A stretch of DNA of 64,000 bases from Prochlorococcus marinus XMU1406 (GTDB lineage Bacteria > Cyanobacteriota > Cyanobacteriia > PCC-6307 > Cyanobiaceae). Position 1 is the stretch's first letter. Every line of letters begins with the position of its first letter. Shown one piece after another: positions 9,073 through 18,174 of this stretch. The stretch lies in contig NZ_JAAORG010000001.1 in NCBI RefSeq assembly GCF_017696055.1, positions 744,001-808,000 on the forward strand, given 5' to 3'. Under the pieces are notes generated by a model. It ran no database searches, was not told the DNA's origin, and was given only the letters and a program-made list of their open reading frames with translations. Position numbers and translations under genes: made by a program.

Positions 9073-9225
9073 ATGAATATTTTTATATCTTTCCAACTAG
9101 GTGAAGTAGAAGTTTCAAATCTTACTATATTGGTTTTAGCATTTTTTTCTTCTTTTACTTTCATAGCTGTAGGAATAAGTTCTTATAAACTATACAAATC
9201 CCTTATAAACGAAGACGATAAGTAA
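9073..9225 (+). CDS. Small single-span membrane protein (50 aa)
   Basis: A 50-codon frame starting MNIFISFQLGEVEVSN with one hydrophobic span (LTILVLAFFSSFTFIAVGI) and a short charged tail ending EDDK. No family recognised, though the small photosystem-like topology recurs in this window. It ends one base before the 3' end of the convergent tRNA-Pro gene, leaving no room for a terminator. Composition argues for coding; expression is unproven. Confidence 0.55.
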   Translation: MNIFISFQLGEVEVSNLTILVLAFFSSFTFIAVGISSYKLYKSLINEDDK

Positions 9226-9299
9226 TCGGAACGGCGGGATTTGAACCCACGACCCCCACTACCCCAAAGTGGTGCGCTACCAAACTGCGCTACGCCCCG
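9226..9299 (-). tRNA. tRNA-Pro (anticodon GGG)
   Basis: Read on the minus strand, 74 bases fold into a cloverleaf: acceptor CGGGGCG pairs with CGTTCCG, discriminator A, D arm with GTTTGGTAGCGC, anticodon stem CCACT/AGTGG with loop TTGGGGT, and T arm GTGGGTTCAAATCCCGC. The anticodon read from the loop is GGG, which decodes CCC and CCU proline codons. CCA is not encoded. Confidence 0.95.
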
Positions 9300-9326
9300 T
9301 ATATTTACTATAAAGATAAGATTGAT

Positions 9327-10055
9327 TTAAATGTTATTCTTGATAGGATTGTTATCAGATCTCAATACGCACTTGTCAACTTCCCAATTAAAGTTTTCCC
9401 ATATATGGTCTTTTAATTTATAGTTGCTTCCAGTAAAAACTCCTAACTTAACTTTTGTAGGGGAAGCTGAACAATATTGTCTGCTTCCAGCTGATGCAAG
9501 ATATTGTTGATGGTATTTTTCTGCATAAAAATATGCATCAATCATTTTTATTTCCGTTTCAATTAAACCAAGATTTTTTTTGTTTAGTTCTTTTTGATAT
9601 TGTTCCTTACTGGCTAATATGGTTTTGAAATTTTTATCATTTGTGTAATATATTGCTGATCTATATTGAGTTCCCATATCATTACCTTGCCTGTTTTTTT
9701 GAGTAGGGTCATGACATTCCCAAAACATTTTTAATAAATCACTTATATCTATTTCTCTTTTATCCCATATAACTCTTACAACTTCTGAATGACCAGTTAA
9801 ACCGGAACATACTTCATAATAAGTGGGATTGTTTTTTTGCCCACCAGCATAACCTACAGAAGTTGTTACAACTCCAGGAAGCTTCCAAAAACATTTTTCA
9901 GCTCCCCAGAAACAACCACATCCAAAAATTATTTCATCTTCTTGGATATTAGGTTCTTTTTTAATATCTGTTTTTAATATTCTATGTAATGAATAAGAAT
10001 CATTAGTGAAATTTACATCCTCATTATTCATGATCTTTCTAAGGAATTTAAACAT
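9327..10055 (-). CDS. msrA: Peptide methionine sulfoxide reductase MsrA
   Basis: Reduces methionine-S-sulfoxide in oxidised proteins, an important repair in an oxygenic phototroph. The catalytic motif FGCGCFWGAEKCFW is near residue 45, followed by VGYAGG, GHSEVVRV, THDPT-like CHDPTQKNRQGNDMGTQYRS and YFYAEKYHQQYL. A C-terminal cysteine (RQYCSAS) is a possible resolving residue. The protein has 242 residues with about 40 extra at the N-terminus; an alternative ATG (MNNEDVNF) lies eight codons in. It lies 37 bases downstream of the ABC exporter on the same strand. Confidence 0.95.
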   Translation of the reverse strand: MFKFLRKIMNNEDVNFTNDSYSLHRILKTDIKKEPNIQEDEIIFGCGCFWGAEKCFWKLPGVVTTSVGYAGGQKNNPTYYEVCSGLTGHSEVVRVIWDKREIDISDLLKMFWECHDPTQKNRQGNDMGTQYRSAIYYTNDKNFKTILASKEQYQKELNKKNLGLIETEIKMIDAYFYAEKYHQQYLASAGSRQYCSASPTKVKLGVFTGSNYKLKDHIWENFNWEVDKCVLRSDNNPIKNNI

Positions 10056-10092
10056 AATTTAAATGTATTAATTATAAGAAAAAAAATTTCTT

Positions 10093-11838
10093 CTAGCTCT
10101 TAACAATTCTGGTAGCTAGTTCTCTTTCCCAAAGTTGTTTATATAGCCCTTTCTCTTTAACTAAATCTCTATGTTTCCCTTCTTGTACTATTTCTCCTTT
10201 ATTCATTACTAAAACCCTATCACAAGTAGCTGCAACAGAAAGTTGGTGACTAATCATTATGATTGTCTTATTACTTCTATCACTTATTTCATCTATTATT
10301 CTTGCTGCTGTTTTATTATCTACGCTTGCTAAAGCATCATCAAGAACAACAATAGGAGAATTAACAAGTAGTGCTCTTCCCAGTGCAGTTCTTTGCCTTT
10401 GTCCACCACTTAATGTAATACCTCTTTCACCAACAATAGTTTTAAATTTTTGAGGAAAACTATTTATATCACCAATCAATCCAGCTTTTGTAGCGCTTTC
10501 TTTAACTAAAAAATTAGAAGCTTTAGGTTCTCCAAAACTAAGATTTTCTGAGATTGTAGAAGTAAATAGGAATGCTTCTTGAGGAACAATTGAAATATTT
10601 TTTCTAAGATCACTTAATTTTAATGTTTTTACATCAAGCTCATCTAAAAATAATTGATTGTCTGGAATTTCAATAGTTCTTCCTAGAGATTTTGCGAGGG
10701 TTGTCTTACCACAACCTACTGGGCCAACTATTGCAATAAGTTCTCCAGGATAAATTTTAAAATTAAGACCATTTAATGAATTAAATTTTGACCCTGGATA
10801 TTTTATCGTTAAACTTTTTGCTTCTAACAATCCTCTAACCTTTCTTTTTAAAAATTTAGTATCTGCTCTATCTACAATATTTGGATTGTTCTGAAAGATT
10901 TCTTCCACACGATCTAAACTTACTTGACCGAGTTGAAAAGTATTTAAGGTGAAACCTAATAAAGCTGTAGGAAAGACAAGTCTTTCTACGTAAAGAATTA
11001 ATGCTACTAAACCTCCTATCGAAATAAATCCACTCTCTAGTTGAAAAGTTCCTAATGATAATAAAATCAATAAAGAAATTGAGGAAATACCTTGCAACAA
11101 TGGGAATAGGGTACTCGCTGTTCTTGCAAGTTTTATCGCTGAATTTCGATAGGCATTGTTATACGAGTTAAATTCTTTTATCTCAGAATCCTCTTGGGCA
11201 TAAATTTTGATCGCGCTTATGCCCGAAAGATCTTCTTGTATTAAATCGCTAAGTTTGGATAATGATTCTTGTTGAGCTTTTCTTTGATTAACCATTCTGC
11301 CGCCGAATAGACTTACAATTCCAAGGATTAATGGAAATATCATTAAAGCTGATATTGTTAATGTTTTATTAATCGAAAACATTGCAGGAATAGTGAATGA
11401 ATAAGCTAAGACAATGTTGCACAAGCTTAAAACAGTAAAACCTAAAAGTCTTCTTATGTTTTCAACATCGCTTGTTGCTCTACTAATAATGTCTCCACTA
11501 CCTTTTTTTTGGATCCATTCTGGATCTTGGCTAAGTAGATGGTCAAAAAGTTTTTGACGAAGATTTACCTCTACTTTTCTACCAATACCGAAAACAATCT
11601 GTCTAGAAAATAGTCTTATTAAACCCATACAAGTTGCTAAAAATATTAACCACAATGATTTAGAAATAACAAAATCAGATGAGAATCCATTTTGTAATTG
11701 GTCAATAATCTTTTTTACTTCCAATGGTATTACAACACTTAATATATTTACTACCAAGAGAGCCAAAGCTCCATATAAAAATTCTTTTTTGTATGGTCTT
11801 AGGTATTTAAATATAATTTTTATCTTCAAATTTTTCAT
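10093..11838 (-). CDS. ABC exporter half-transporter (fused membrane and ATPase domains)
   Basis: A 581-residue type IV (MsbA/multidrug-like) half-transporter: six hydrophobic segments in residues 1-290, then the ATPase domain. Walker A is VGPVGCGKTTLAKS near residue 370, the signature is TLSGGQRQRTALGRALL, and the switch histidine is in IIMISHQLS. The Walker B region reads PIVVLDDALASVD: the position usually held by catalytic Glu is Asp, as in the degenerate site of some heterodimeric exporters. The substrate is unknown. No partner subunit is adjacent, so the partner, if any, is elsewhere. msrA follows downstream. Confidence 0.9.
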   Translation of the reverse strand: MKNLKIKIIFKYLRPYKKEFLYGALALLVVNILSVVIPLEVKKIIDQLQNGFSSDFVISKSLWLIFLATCMGLIRLFSRQIVFGIGRKVEVNLRQKLFDHLLSQDPEWIQKKGSGDIISRATSDVENIRRLLGFTVLSLCNIVLAYSFTIPAMFSINKTLTISALMIFPLILGIVSLFGGRMVNQRKAQQESLSKLSDLIQEDLSGISAIKIYAQEDSEIKEFNSYNNAYRNSAIKLARTASTLFPLLQGISSISLLILLSLGTFQLESGFISIGGLVALILYVERLVFPTALLGFTLNTFQLGQVSLDRVEEIFQNNPNIVDRADTKFLKRKVRGLLEAKSLTIKYPGSKFNSLNGLNFKIYPGELIAIVGPVGCGKTTLAKSLGRTIEIPDNQLFLDELDVKTLKLSDLRKNISIVPQEAFLFTSTISENLSFGEPKASNFLVKESATKAGLIGDINSFPQKFKTIVGERGITLSGGQRQRTALGRALLVNSPIVVLDDALASVDNKTAARIIDEISDRSNKTIIMISHQLSVAATCDRVLVMNKGEIVQEGKHRDLVKEKGLYKQLWERELATRIVKS

Positions 11839-11900
11839 TTTATTTTGCCGATATGATTAAGATAATGTTTCATTTTGGAATATGTGAGCTAATTTTATAA

Positions 11901-12215
11901 ATGATTCAGTATTTATCTATGGGTAACGAACAAACTCATCCATTACATGAAACCGACAAAAACATTATAGATTCCCTTATCACTAAAAAAATGCCAGAAG
12001 ATCTTGACTATATAAACCTAGCTAGATTGATAAATCGTTATACCAATTTCCCTGGAGAAATTGAAATTAAAAACGATATTGAAAAAATTTTAAATTTTTG
12101 GAAAATAACTAAAAATGAACTTTTTTCAAAAACAAAAAATATTTGGTCAAAAAGCTTCAGGCCTTCTAATACAACTAAAGATTTAGTTGGCTCAGGTTTT
12201 GATACCTCAAATTGA
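11901..12215 (+). CDS. DUF3288 family protein
   Basis: A small soluble protein matching the cyanobacterial DUF3288 family: HPLHETDKNIIDSLI near the N-terminus, LARLINRYTNFPG in the middle, and a helix with ILNFWKITKNELFSKTK. The function is unknown. The second in-frame ATG at 11919 (MGNEQTHPLH) is the more likely start because the family begins close to the HP motif; from there the protein has 98 residues. It precedes trpD by 32 bases on the same strand. Confidence 0.75.
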   Translation: MIQYLSMGNEQTHPLHETDKNIIDSLITKKMPEDLDYINLARLINRYTNFPGEIEIKNDIEKILNFWKITKNELFSKTKNIWSKSFRPSNTTKDLVGSGFDTSN

Positions 12216-12247
12216 ATTTTATCTGGTTAATTTTTTTCAATAAATAA

Positions 12248-13282
12248 ATGTTTTCTAATCTCTCAAACGCTGAAATTCTAAATAATTTGTTAGAGGGTAG
12301 GAACCTTGACGATTTAACTTCTAGATCTTTAATGCAAAGATGGCTTAATGATGAAATTTCAGATGTTGAAACAGGAGCTTTTTTGAGTGCTTTGAGAGCT
12401 AAGAGCTCTACAGGTGTCGAACTAAGTTCTATGGCTGAGGAACTTTTAAATGTTTGCGAATTGCCAGTAGAAAGACCAAATTTGTATCTGGTAGATACTT
12501 GTGGAACAGGAGGAGATGGAGCTAATACATTTAATATTTCAACAGCAGTAGCATTTGTAGCGGCATCTTGTGGGGTAAAAATTGCAAAACACGGAAATAA
12601 AAGTGCTAGTGGTAAAGTTGGCTCTGCTGATGTTTTGATGAATCTTGGGTTGAATTTAAATTGTTCATTAGAAAAAGTAATCACAGCTGTAAGTGAAATT
12701 GGAATAACTTTTTTGTTTGCACCTGTTTGGCATAAATCTTTAATAAAACTTGCCCCATTAAGAAAGACCCTTGGAATAAGGACAGTATTTAATCTACTTG
12801 GACCATTAGTAAATCCTTTAAGACCCAATGCGCAAGTTTTAGGTGTTGCTTCTGAGGATCTTTTAAAACCTATGGGCAGCGCTCTTTTAAAAATGGGTAT
12901 GAATAGAGCAATAGTCGTTCATGGTTCTGGTGGCCTTGATGAAGCTTCGCTTCAAGGAGAAAATAAATTAGTATTTGTTGAAAATGGTGAATTACGTTTT
13001 TCAGAAATAAATATTTCAGATTTTAACCATGAAAATATTGCTAACGAAAAGCTTGCGGTTTCTGATCTTGAATCTAACGAGGAAATATTAAAGTCTGTTC
13101 TAAATGGTTCTGGACAAAAATCTCATATCGATGTTGTTGCTTTGAACGCTGCCTTAGTGCTTTGGGTAGCAGGAATTGAGGATGATTTAATAGAAGGATT
13201 TCATAAGGCTTTATTTTCGATTAATCAAGGAGATCCTTGGAAAAAGTTTTTACTATTAAAAAATTATTTGTCCGCGAATTAA
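12248..13282 (+). CDS. trpD: Anthranilate phosphoribosyltransferase
   Basis: The second enzyme of tryptophan synthesis, joining anthranilate to PRPP. At 344 residues it is full length. The PRPP-binding motif [17 protein letters not shown] is near residue 80, followed by [17 protein letters not shown] and the anthranilate-binding region around [19 protein letters not shown]. No other trp genes are adjacent, which is normal for cyanobacteria, where they are scattered. carA begins 14 bases downstream and may be co-transcribed. Confidence 0.97.
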   Translation: MFSNLSNAEILNNLLEGRNLDDLTSRSLMQRWLNDEISDVETGAFLSALRAKSSTGVELSSMAEELLNVCELPVERPNLYLVDTCGTGGDGANTFNISTAVAFVAASCGVKIAKHGNKSASGKVGSADVLMNLGLNLNCSLEKVITAVSEIGITFLFAPVWHKSLIKLAPLRKTLGIRTVFNLLGPLVNPLRPNAQVLGVASEDLLKPMGSALLKMGMNRAIVVHGSGGLDEASLQGENKLVFVENGELRFSEINISDFNHENIANEKLAVSDLESNEEILKSVLNGSGQKSHIDVVALNAALVLWVAGIEDDLIEGFHKALFSINQGDPWKKFLLLKNYLSAN

Positions 13283-13296
13283 TTAATTTTAAATTG

Positions 13297-14436
13297 ATGA
13301 TTAATCCATTTAAGAAAAATGCAAAATTAGTTTTAAGCAATGGAATTGTATTCCCTGGATTTTATTTTGGTGCTTCAGGTACGGCTATTGGTGAAATAGT
13401 CTTTAATACGGGCATGACTGGATATCAAGAAGTTATTACTGATCCAAGTTATTACGGACAGATATTAACATTCACTTATCCTGAGATTGGAAATACTGGT
13501 ATTAATTTTGAAGATTCAGAATCTAATATTCATGTTAAAGGTATAATTGTCAGAAATTTTTCATCTAATAATGGCAATTGGAGATCAAAAAAGAATTTTA
13601 ATCAATGGTTAGTAGAAAAAAACATCATAGGTCTTCATGGAATTGATACAAGGGCGCTCGTTAAAATTTTAAGATCTAGTGGCTCTATGAATGGAGTTAT
13701 TACCTCTAAAGATAAATCTGTAGAAAGTTGTTTAAAGATAATTCATGATACACCAAAAATGGAGGGGTTAAATTTATCAAAAGTAGTTTCAACAAAGCAA
13801 TATTATTTATGGCAAGATCATACACAAACAAATTTTGATGTAAGAAAAAGATATGCTGAATCCTCTAAAAAATTAAAAATAGTAGCTATTGATTTTGGAA
13901 TTAAAAATTCAATTCTAAATAGACTTGTATCCCATGGTTGTGAAGTTTTGGTTTTGCCATCTCGATCTTCTCTAAAAGATGTTCTCTCTCACAAGCCAGA
14001 TGGTATTTTTTTCTCAAATGGTCCTGGCGATCCTGCTGCTGTTTCTGAAGGTATAGACTTAGCAAGATCGCTTATTGAATATGGTGAGATTCCTATGTTT
14101 GGAATTTGCCTTGGCCACCAAATATTTGGATTAGCATTAGGAGGTTCAACTTATAAACTCCCTTTTGGACATCGTGGTTTAAATCACCCTTGTGGTGAAA
14201 ATAATAAAATTGAGATAACTAGTCAGAATCATGGTTTTGCTATTGATCCTAATTCAATCTCAAAAGACTTAGTTAGAATAACCCATTACAACCTTAATGA
14301 TAATACTGTGGCTGGCCTAGAAGTTAATAATAAACCAATATTTAGTGTGCAATATCATCCTGAAGCAGGACCTGGGCCACATGATTCGGATTATTTATTT
14401 AAAAAATTTGTTTCTCTAATGTTAGAAAGATGTTGA
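13297..14436 (+). CDS. carA: Carbamoyl-phosphate synthase small subunit
   Basis: The glutaminase subunit of carbamoyl-phosphate synthetase, which supplies carbamoyl phosphate for pyrimidines and arginine. The N-terminal domain starts KLVLSNGIVFPG and continues GTAIGEIVFNTGMTGYQEV. The C-terminal class I glutaminase domain has the nucleophile Cys in MFGICLGHQIFGLALGG and the His-Glu pair in SVQYHPEAGPGPHD. The frame is open upstream to 13237, inside trpD, but the ATG at 13297 (MINPFKK) gives the family length (379 residues) and avoids overlap. The large subunit carB is not in the window. Confidence 0.96.
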   Translation: MINPFKKNAKLVLSNGIVFPGFYFGASGTAIGEIVFNTGMTGYQEVITDPSYYGQILTFTYPEIGNTGINFEDSESNIHVKGIIVRNFSSNNGNWRSKKNFNQWLVEKNIIGLHGIDTRALVKILRSSGSMNGVITSKDKSVESCLKIIHDTPKMEGLNLSKVVSTKQYYLWQDHTQTNFDVRKRYAESSKKLKIVAIDFGIKNSILNRLVSHGCEVLVLPSRSSLKDVLSHKPDGIFFSNGPGDPAAVSEGIDLARSLIEYGEIPMFGICLGHQIFGLALGGSTYKLPFGHRGLNHPCGENNKIEITSQNHGFAIDPNSISKDLVRITHYNLNDNTVAGLEVNNKPIFSVQYHPEAGPGPHDSDYLFKKFVSLMLERC

Positions 14437-14500
14437 CATATTGTTTTCTTTTGATTTGATAATTACATTTGATACATAAATTTTTTGGAGGTATTAAATC

Positions 14501-14863
14501 ATAGAAGATTTTCAGAAGTTAACCGTTTCTTTAAGAGGAAACCTTGAGTTTAAAACAAATATTATTGTTTTTACTTTTAAAGGCCAACTTGATGCTTTCT
14601 CAGAAAAACAATTTAAGACTTTTGTTACTAATAACTTAAAAAATGAGCATCCATTCGTTATAGACCTTACAAAAATAGATTTTTTAGATTCCTCGGGTCT
14701 TGGAGCTCTTGTTCAGACAGCTAAAGAATGCAAAAAGTCGAAACTTGGCTTCTCTGTCGTTGGTAATTCGAGAGTGGCCCAAACAATTAAACTTGTTCGA
14801 TTAGGGGATTTCCTTAACTTGAAGTCAAACCTTGAAGATGCATTAAATTATTTAAAAAATTGA
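14501..14863 (+). CDS. STAS-domain anti-sigma factor antagonist with non-canonical start
   Basis: A 120-codon frame encodes a single STAS domain of the RsbV/SpoIIAA type: FTFKGQLDAFSEKQF, VIDLTKIDFLDSSGLGALVQ (DSSGLG with the conserved phospho-acceptor Ser) and KSKLGFSVVGNS. Such proteins bind and sequester anti-sigma kinases. There is no ATG, GTG or TTG anywhere in frame before the domain; an in-frame TAA lies just upstream. A GGAGG at 14487-14491 is followed at 6 and 9 bases by ATC (14498) and ATA (14501), so one of these is probably the start codon. The stop overlaps the TTG of the next gene. The domain call is firm; the start codon is inference. Confidence 0.82.
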   Translation: MEDFQKLTVSLRGNLEFKTNIIVFTFKGQLDAFSEKQFKTFVTNNLKNEHPFVIDLTKIDFLDSSGLGALVQTAKECKKSKLGFSVVGNSRVAQTIKLVRLGDFLNLKSNLEDALNYLKN

Positions 14864-15246
14864 ATTATTGGATTCAAAATTTGGTTCCATATGGATCTCC
14901 CGAGGATATAGGTGTTATTCAACTTGCTTGGCTTGGAGATTCGGTATGGGAGCTTCACCAGAGACTTAGACATGTTCATTTCCCTTTAAAATCTAAAGAT
15001 CTACATTTATCTGTAGTAAACGAAGTAAAAGCAAAATCTCAATCAAAATCACTTAGTCAAATTGAGCATTTATTAAATTCAAATGAAATAGATCTAATTA
15101 GGCGTGCTAGAAATAAAACAAAGAGATATCCAAAGTCTGCAGACCCTACTATTTACTCCAGAGCAACTGGTTTTGAAACTCTCATTGGTTGGTTATTTTT
15201 AAAAGATCCTCAAAGATTATCAAAACTATTTGAATATTTAGAATAA
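14860..15246 (+). CDS. mrnC: Mini-ribonuclease 3
   Basis: A 128-residue protein with only the RNase III catalytic fold and no double-stranded-RNA-binding domain. In Bacillus this enzyme trims 23S rRNA precursor ends. The LAWLGDSVWELHQR motif near residue 25 replaces the usual RNase III signature, and the C-terminal part has ATGFETLIGWLFLKD, with the acidic residue of the second catalytic segment. The start is TTG at 14860, sharing four bases with the stop of the STAS gene, which suggests translational coupling. A TrmH-type rRNA methylase follows 16 bases later, fitting an rRNA maturation theme. Confidence 0.88.
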   Translation: MNYWIQNLVPYGSPEDIGVIQLAWLGDSVWELHQRLRHVHFPLKSKDLHLSVVNEVKAKSQSKSLSQIEHLLNSNEIDLIRRARNKTKRYPKSADPTIYSRATGFETLIGWLFLKDPQRLSKLFEYLE

Positions 15247-15262
15247 AAAATTAATTGAATCT

Positions 15263-16264
15263 ATGAAAAACTCCTCTAAAAAAAAATTTCCCGGAAAAAA
15301 TAATAAAGATTACAAAAAAAATTCAGTTCTTGGTTATTCTTCAAAAAAAACAAATCGTTCGGAAAAAAATGAAAGATTTTCGAAAAATTCTGCTAATAAC
15401 AATAATGTTGAAAATTTAAATAAAACTAACAATACTTTTTCCTCTTTAAAAAGGACAAAGCCAATATTTAAATCTAATACAGAATTTTCTAAAAAAAATT
15501 CTGACAATCATCAAGAGTTTACTAGTAAGAGAAATTTTGATGATTGGATATGGGGTAAACATTCAGTTTATGAGGCTCTTAATAGTGAAAGAGCGATTAA
15601 TAGGATTTGGTGTACTTCGGAAATCTTTTCATCAGACAAGTTTTATATTTTGCTGAAGGACCTTAAATCGAAAGGAGTCCTAATTGAAGAAGTTTCTTGG
15701 AATAGGCTTTCGCAAATGACTAATGGTGCTTCACATCAAGGTGTCGCATTGCAGTTAGCATGCGCTAAAACAATATCCCTAGAGCAATTAATCGATTTTT
15801 CTAAACACAACTGTGCAAATCCCATAATACTTGCATTAGACGGTATAACTGATCCACATAATGTTGGTGCGATTATAAGATCTGCTGAAGCATTTGACTG
15901 CAAGGGAATCATCATTCCCCAGAGAAGATCTGCTGGATTAACGGGAACAGTCGCTAAGGTAGCTGCAGGAGCTTTAGAACACTTGCAAGTAAGTAGAGTT
16001 GTTAACTTAAATAGAGCTCTTGAGGAGCTTAAGAAATATGGTTTTCTTGTTGTTGGCTTATCTGGCGATGGTCAATTATCTATTTCCAATTTTCAAGAAA
16101 AAGCACCCTTGGTAGTTATTGTTGGCTCTGAAGATAAAGGCATTTCTTTGCTTACTCAAAAAAAATGCGATTTTCTTTTAAACATTCCTCTTAAAGGTAA
16201 GACTTCTAGCTTAAATGCCTCTGTGGCGGCAGCAATTTCACTATTTCACTTGACAAGTAAATAA
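15263..16264 (+). CDS. rlmB: TrmH-family RNA 2'-O-methyltransferase (RlmB-like)
   Basis: A SPOUT-class methyltransferase of 333 residues. The first ~90 residues are a low-complexity Lys/Asn/Ser-rich tail. The substrate-binding domain starts at DDWIWGKHSVYEAL, and the catalytic domain contains LDGITDPHNVGAIIRSAEAF, VVIVGSEDKGIS and LNIPLKGKTSSLNASVAAAI, the three SPOUT motifs of the TrmH/RlmB group. The likely target is 23S rRNA Gm2251, but the exact base cannot be read from sequence. The basic tail is probably disordered and RNA-binding. Confidence 0.85.
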   Translation: MKNSSKKKFPGKNNKDYKKNSVLGYSSKKTNRSEKNERFSKNSANNNNVENLNKTNNTFSSLKRTKPIFKSNTEFSKKNSDNHQEFTSKRNFDDWIWGKHSVYEALNSERAINRIWCTSEIFSSDKFYILLKDLKSKGVLIEEVSWNRLSQMTNGASHQGVALQLACAKTISLEQLIDFSKHNCANPIILALDGITDPHNVGAIIRSAEAFDCKGIIIPQRRSAGLTGTVAKVAAGALEHLQVSRVVNLNRALEELKKYGFLVVGLSGDGQLSISNFQEKAPLVVIVGSEDKGISLLTQKKCDFLLNIPLKGKTSSLNASVAAAISLFHLTSK

Positions 16265-16413
16265 TTATAATTGTTAATAATCATTGTTATTTAAGCCCTC
16301 TAAAATGTTGTTATTTCAATATATTTATATGATTAATAAAAATTTATTGAATTTTCACTACAAAATTGTATAGAATTTAACAAGAATTGTATGGTCTAAA
16401 TGACCAATAAAAT

Positions 16414-16629
16414 TTGATAAGAAAATTTGGCAACAAACTCGGATTAGCTTGGTGGGCTAAAATTGAGACAGATCAACCTCGTGGAACTTACTGGTTCGGC
16501 CCATTTATTACTAAACGTAGTTTAAAAGAAAATATTACATCTTTTATTAAAGATCTATCTGATGAAGGGTCTAAAAATATTAAACATAGTTTGGTTCGTT
16601 GCAAAAAAGAAGAACCACTAACTGTTTGA
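16414..16629 (+). CDS. DUF1816 family protein
   Basis: A 71-residue protein of the cyanobacterial DUF1816 family: LGLAWWAKIETDQPRGTYWFGPF followed by an amphipathic region with LIKDLSDEG-like residues. The family sometimes occurs fused to phycobilisome linker (CpcD-like) domains; no function is established. The start is TTG at 16414. It follows a 149-base AT-rich gap in which I see no gene or hairpin, and precedes gatA by 18 bases. Confidence 0.72.
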   Translation: MIRKFGNKLGLAWWAKIETDQPRGTYWFGPFITKRSLKENITSFIKDLSDEGSKNIKHSLVRCKKEEPLTV

Positions 16630-16647
16630 TAGCTTTAATTTTAAGTA

Positions 16648-18096
16648 ATGAATTTTAATTCTTTAAGAAAAGAAATTATTAGAAATAATGCTTCTGTTAA
16701 GGAATTAGTTAATGATATTTTTAACAAAATCGATCATAAAGATCCTGAAATTAACTCATATATTTGTACTACAAAAGATAATGCTATCGCGCAAGCAGAA
16801 AACATCGATAAATTAATTCAAAATAAAGAAAAACTTCCTCCTCTTGCTGGGATGCCAATAGCAATAAAGGATAATATTTGCACTAAAGGAGTTGCAACAA
16901 CTTGTGCAAGTCAAATGCTCAAAAGCTTTGTTGCACCTTATGAATCCACAGCTTCAAGTAAATTATGGTCTTCAGGGGGAATTTGTTTAGGAAAAACAAA
17001 TTTAGATGAATTTGCAATGGGTAGTTCAACAGAAACCTCTGTATTTGGAGTCACCTCAAATCCTTGGGATATTAATAGAGTTCCTGGAGGTAGTTCAGGC
17101 GGTAGTGCTGCTTCAGTTGCCGCTGGATTTTGTGCGGCGGCTATAGGCTCTGATACAGGAGGATCAATAAGGCAACCAGCTTCTTTTTGTGGTGTCGTAG
17201 GTCTTAAACCCACTTATGGCAGAGTTAGTAGATGGGGACTGGTAGCCTTTGCTAGCTCTCTTGATCAAATTGGTCCAATTACAAATACTGTCTCAGATGC
17301 GGCCGAAATTCTTTATTTAATATCTGGTAAAGATCCCTTTGATTCAACATGTCTTGATAAGCCAGTGCCAAATTACTTGGCTGATTTAAATAAATCTATA
17401 AAGGGTTTAAAAATAGGAATCATTAGAGAATGTTTTGAGCACCCAGGTCTTAATCCAGAAGTTAAGGAATCTGTTCTCTCTGGAGTAGATAGATTCAAAA
17501 CTTTAGGAGCTGAAATTATCGAAGTTGAATGTCCTAGATTTAATGATGGAATTGCTACATATTATGTTATTGCACCATCTGAAGCTTCTGCAAATTTAGC
17601 TAGATATGATGGAGTTAAATATGGTTATAGATCTAATGATGGTTCAAATCTCATAGATATGACTTCAAAAAGTAGAGCTGAAGGTTTTGGAGATGAAGTA
17701 CAAAGAAGAATTTTGATAGGAACTTATGCTTTGTCAGCTGGATACAGCGATGCCTATTACAAGAAGGCACAAAAAGTTAGGACACTTATAAGAAAAGATT
17801 TTGATAATGCTTTTAAGCAAGTTGATGTTTTGTTGACTCCAACTTGCCCAACTACTGCTTTTTTGAAGGGTGATTTTGTCAATGATCCACTTTCAATGTA
17901 TTTGTCTGATCTATTAACTGTTCCTGTTAACTTAGCAGGCCTCCCAGCAATCAGTATCCCTTGTGGTTTTGATAAAAAAGGATTACCTATAGGATTGCAA
18001 CTAATAGGTAATGTATTAGAAGAGGATAGAATATTGAATGTCGCAAATATTTTCGAAATTGATGCTCAGGTAATTAAGAAAAGACCTCTATTCTAA
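16648..18096 (+). CDS. gatA: Aspartyl/glutamyl-tRNA amidotransferase subunit A
   Basis: The amidase subunit of GatCAB, which converts Glu-tRNA(Gln) to Gln-tRNA(Gln), the route cyanobacteria use instead of a glutaminyl-tRNA synthetase. The 482-residue protein has the amidase signature: catalytic Lys in [10 protein letters not shown] near residue 75, [15 protein letters not shown] with the cis-Ser, and the Ser nucleophile in [15 protein letters not shown]. It is full length. gatB and gatC are not in the window. Confidence 0.97.
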   Translation: MNFNSLRKEIIRNNASVKELVNDIFNKIDHKDPEINSYICTTKDNAIAQAENIDKLIQNKEKLPPLAGMPIAIKDNICTKGVATTCASQMLKSFVAPYESTASSKLWSSGGICLGKTNLDEFAMGSSTETSVFGVTSNPWDINRVPGGSSGGSAASVAAGFCAAAIGSDTGGSIRQPASFCGVVGLKPTYGRVSRWGLVAFASSLDQIGPITNTVSDAAEILYLISGKDPFDSTCLDKPVPNYLADLNKSIKGLKIGIIRECFEHPGLNPEVKESVLSGVDRFKTLGAEIIEVECPRFNDGIATYYVIAPSEASANLARYDGVKYGYRSNDGSNLIDMTSKSRAEGFGDEVQRRILIGTYALSAGYSDAYYKKAQKVRTLIRKDFDNAFKQVDVLLTPTCPTTAFLKGDFVNDPLSMYLSDLLTVPVNLAGLPAISIPCGFDKKGLPIGLQLIGNVLEEDRILNVANIFEIDAQVIKKRPLF

Positions 18097-18174
18097 ATTT
18101 GTATTAATAATTAATTTGTAATCACAAACTATAGATCTTTTAGAAATTTTCTCTATCTTATAAATATAAATTAT

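Noticed and set aside
7222-9299. Small genomic island next to tRNA-Pro
   Set aside because: Several short hypothetical genes lie beside a tRNA, but there is no integrase, direct repeat of the tRNA end, or shift in base composition by eye, and uppP is a core gene.
13237-13296. Upstream extension of carA inside trpD
   Set aside because: The frame is open, but the residues lack any match to the conserved CarA N-terminus, which begins just after the ATG at 13297.
16938-17213. 91-residue open frame on the minus strand
   Set aside because: It lies wholly inside gatA, the composition is Pro/Glu-rich and unlike real proteins here, and no family signature is seen: an antisense shadow.
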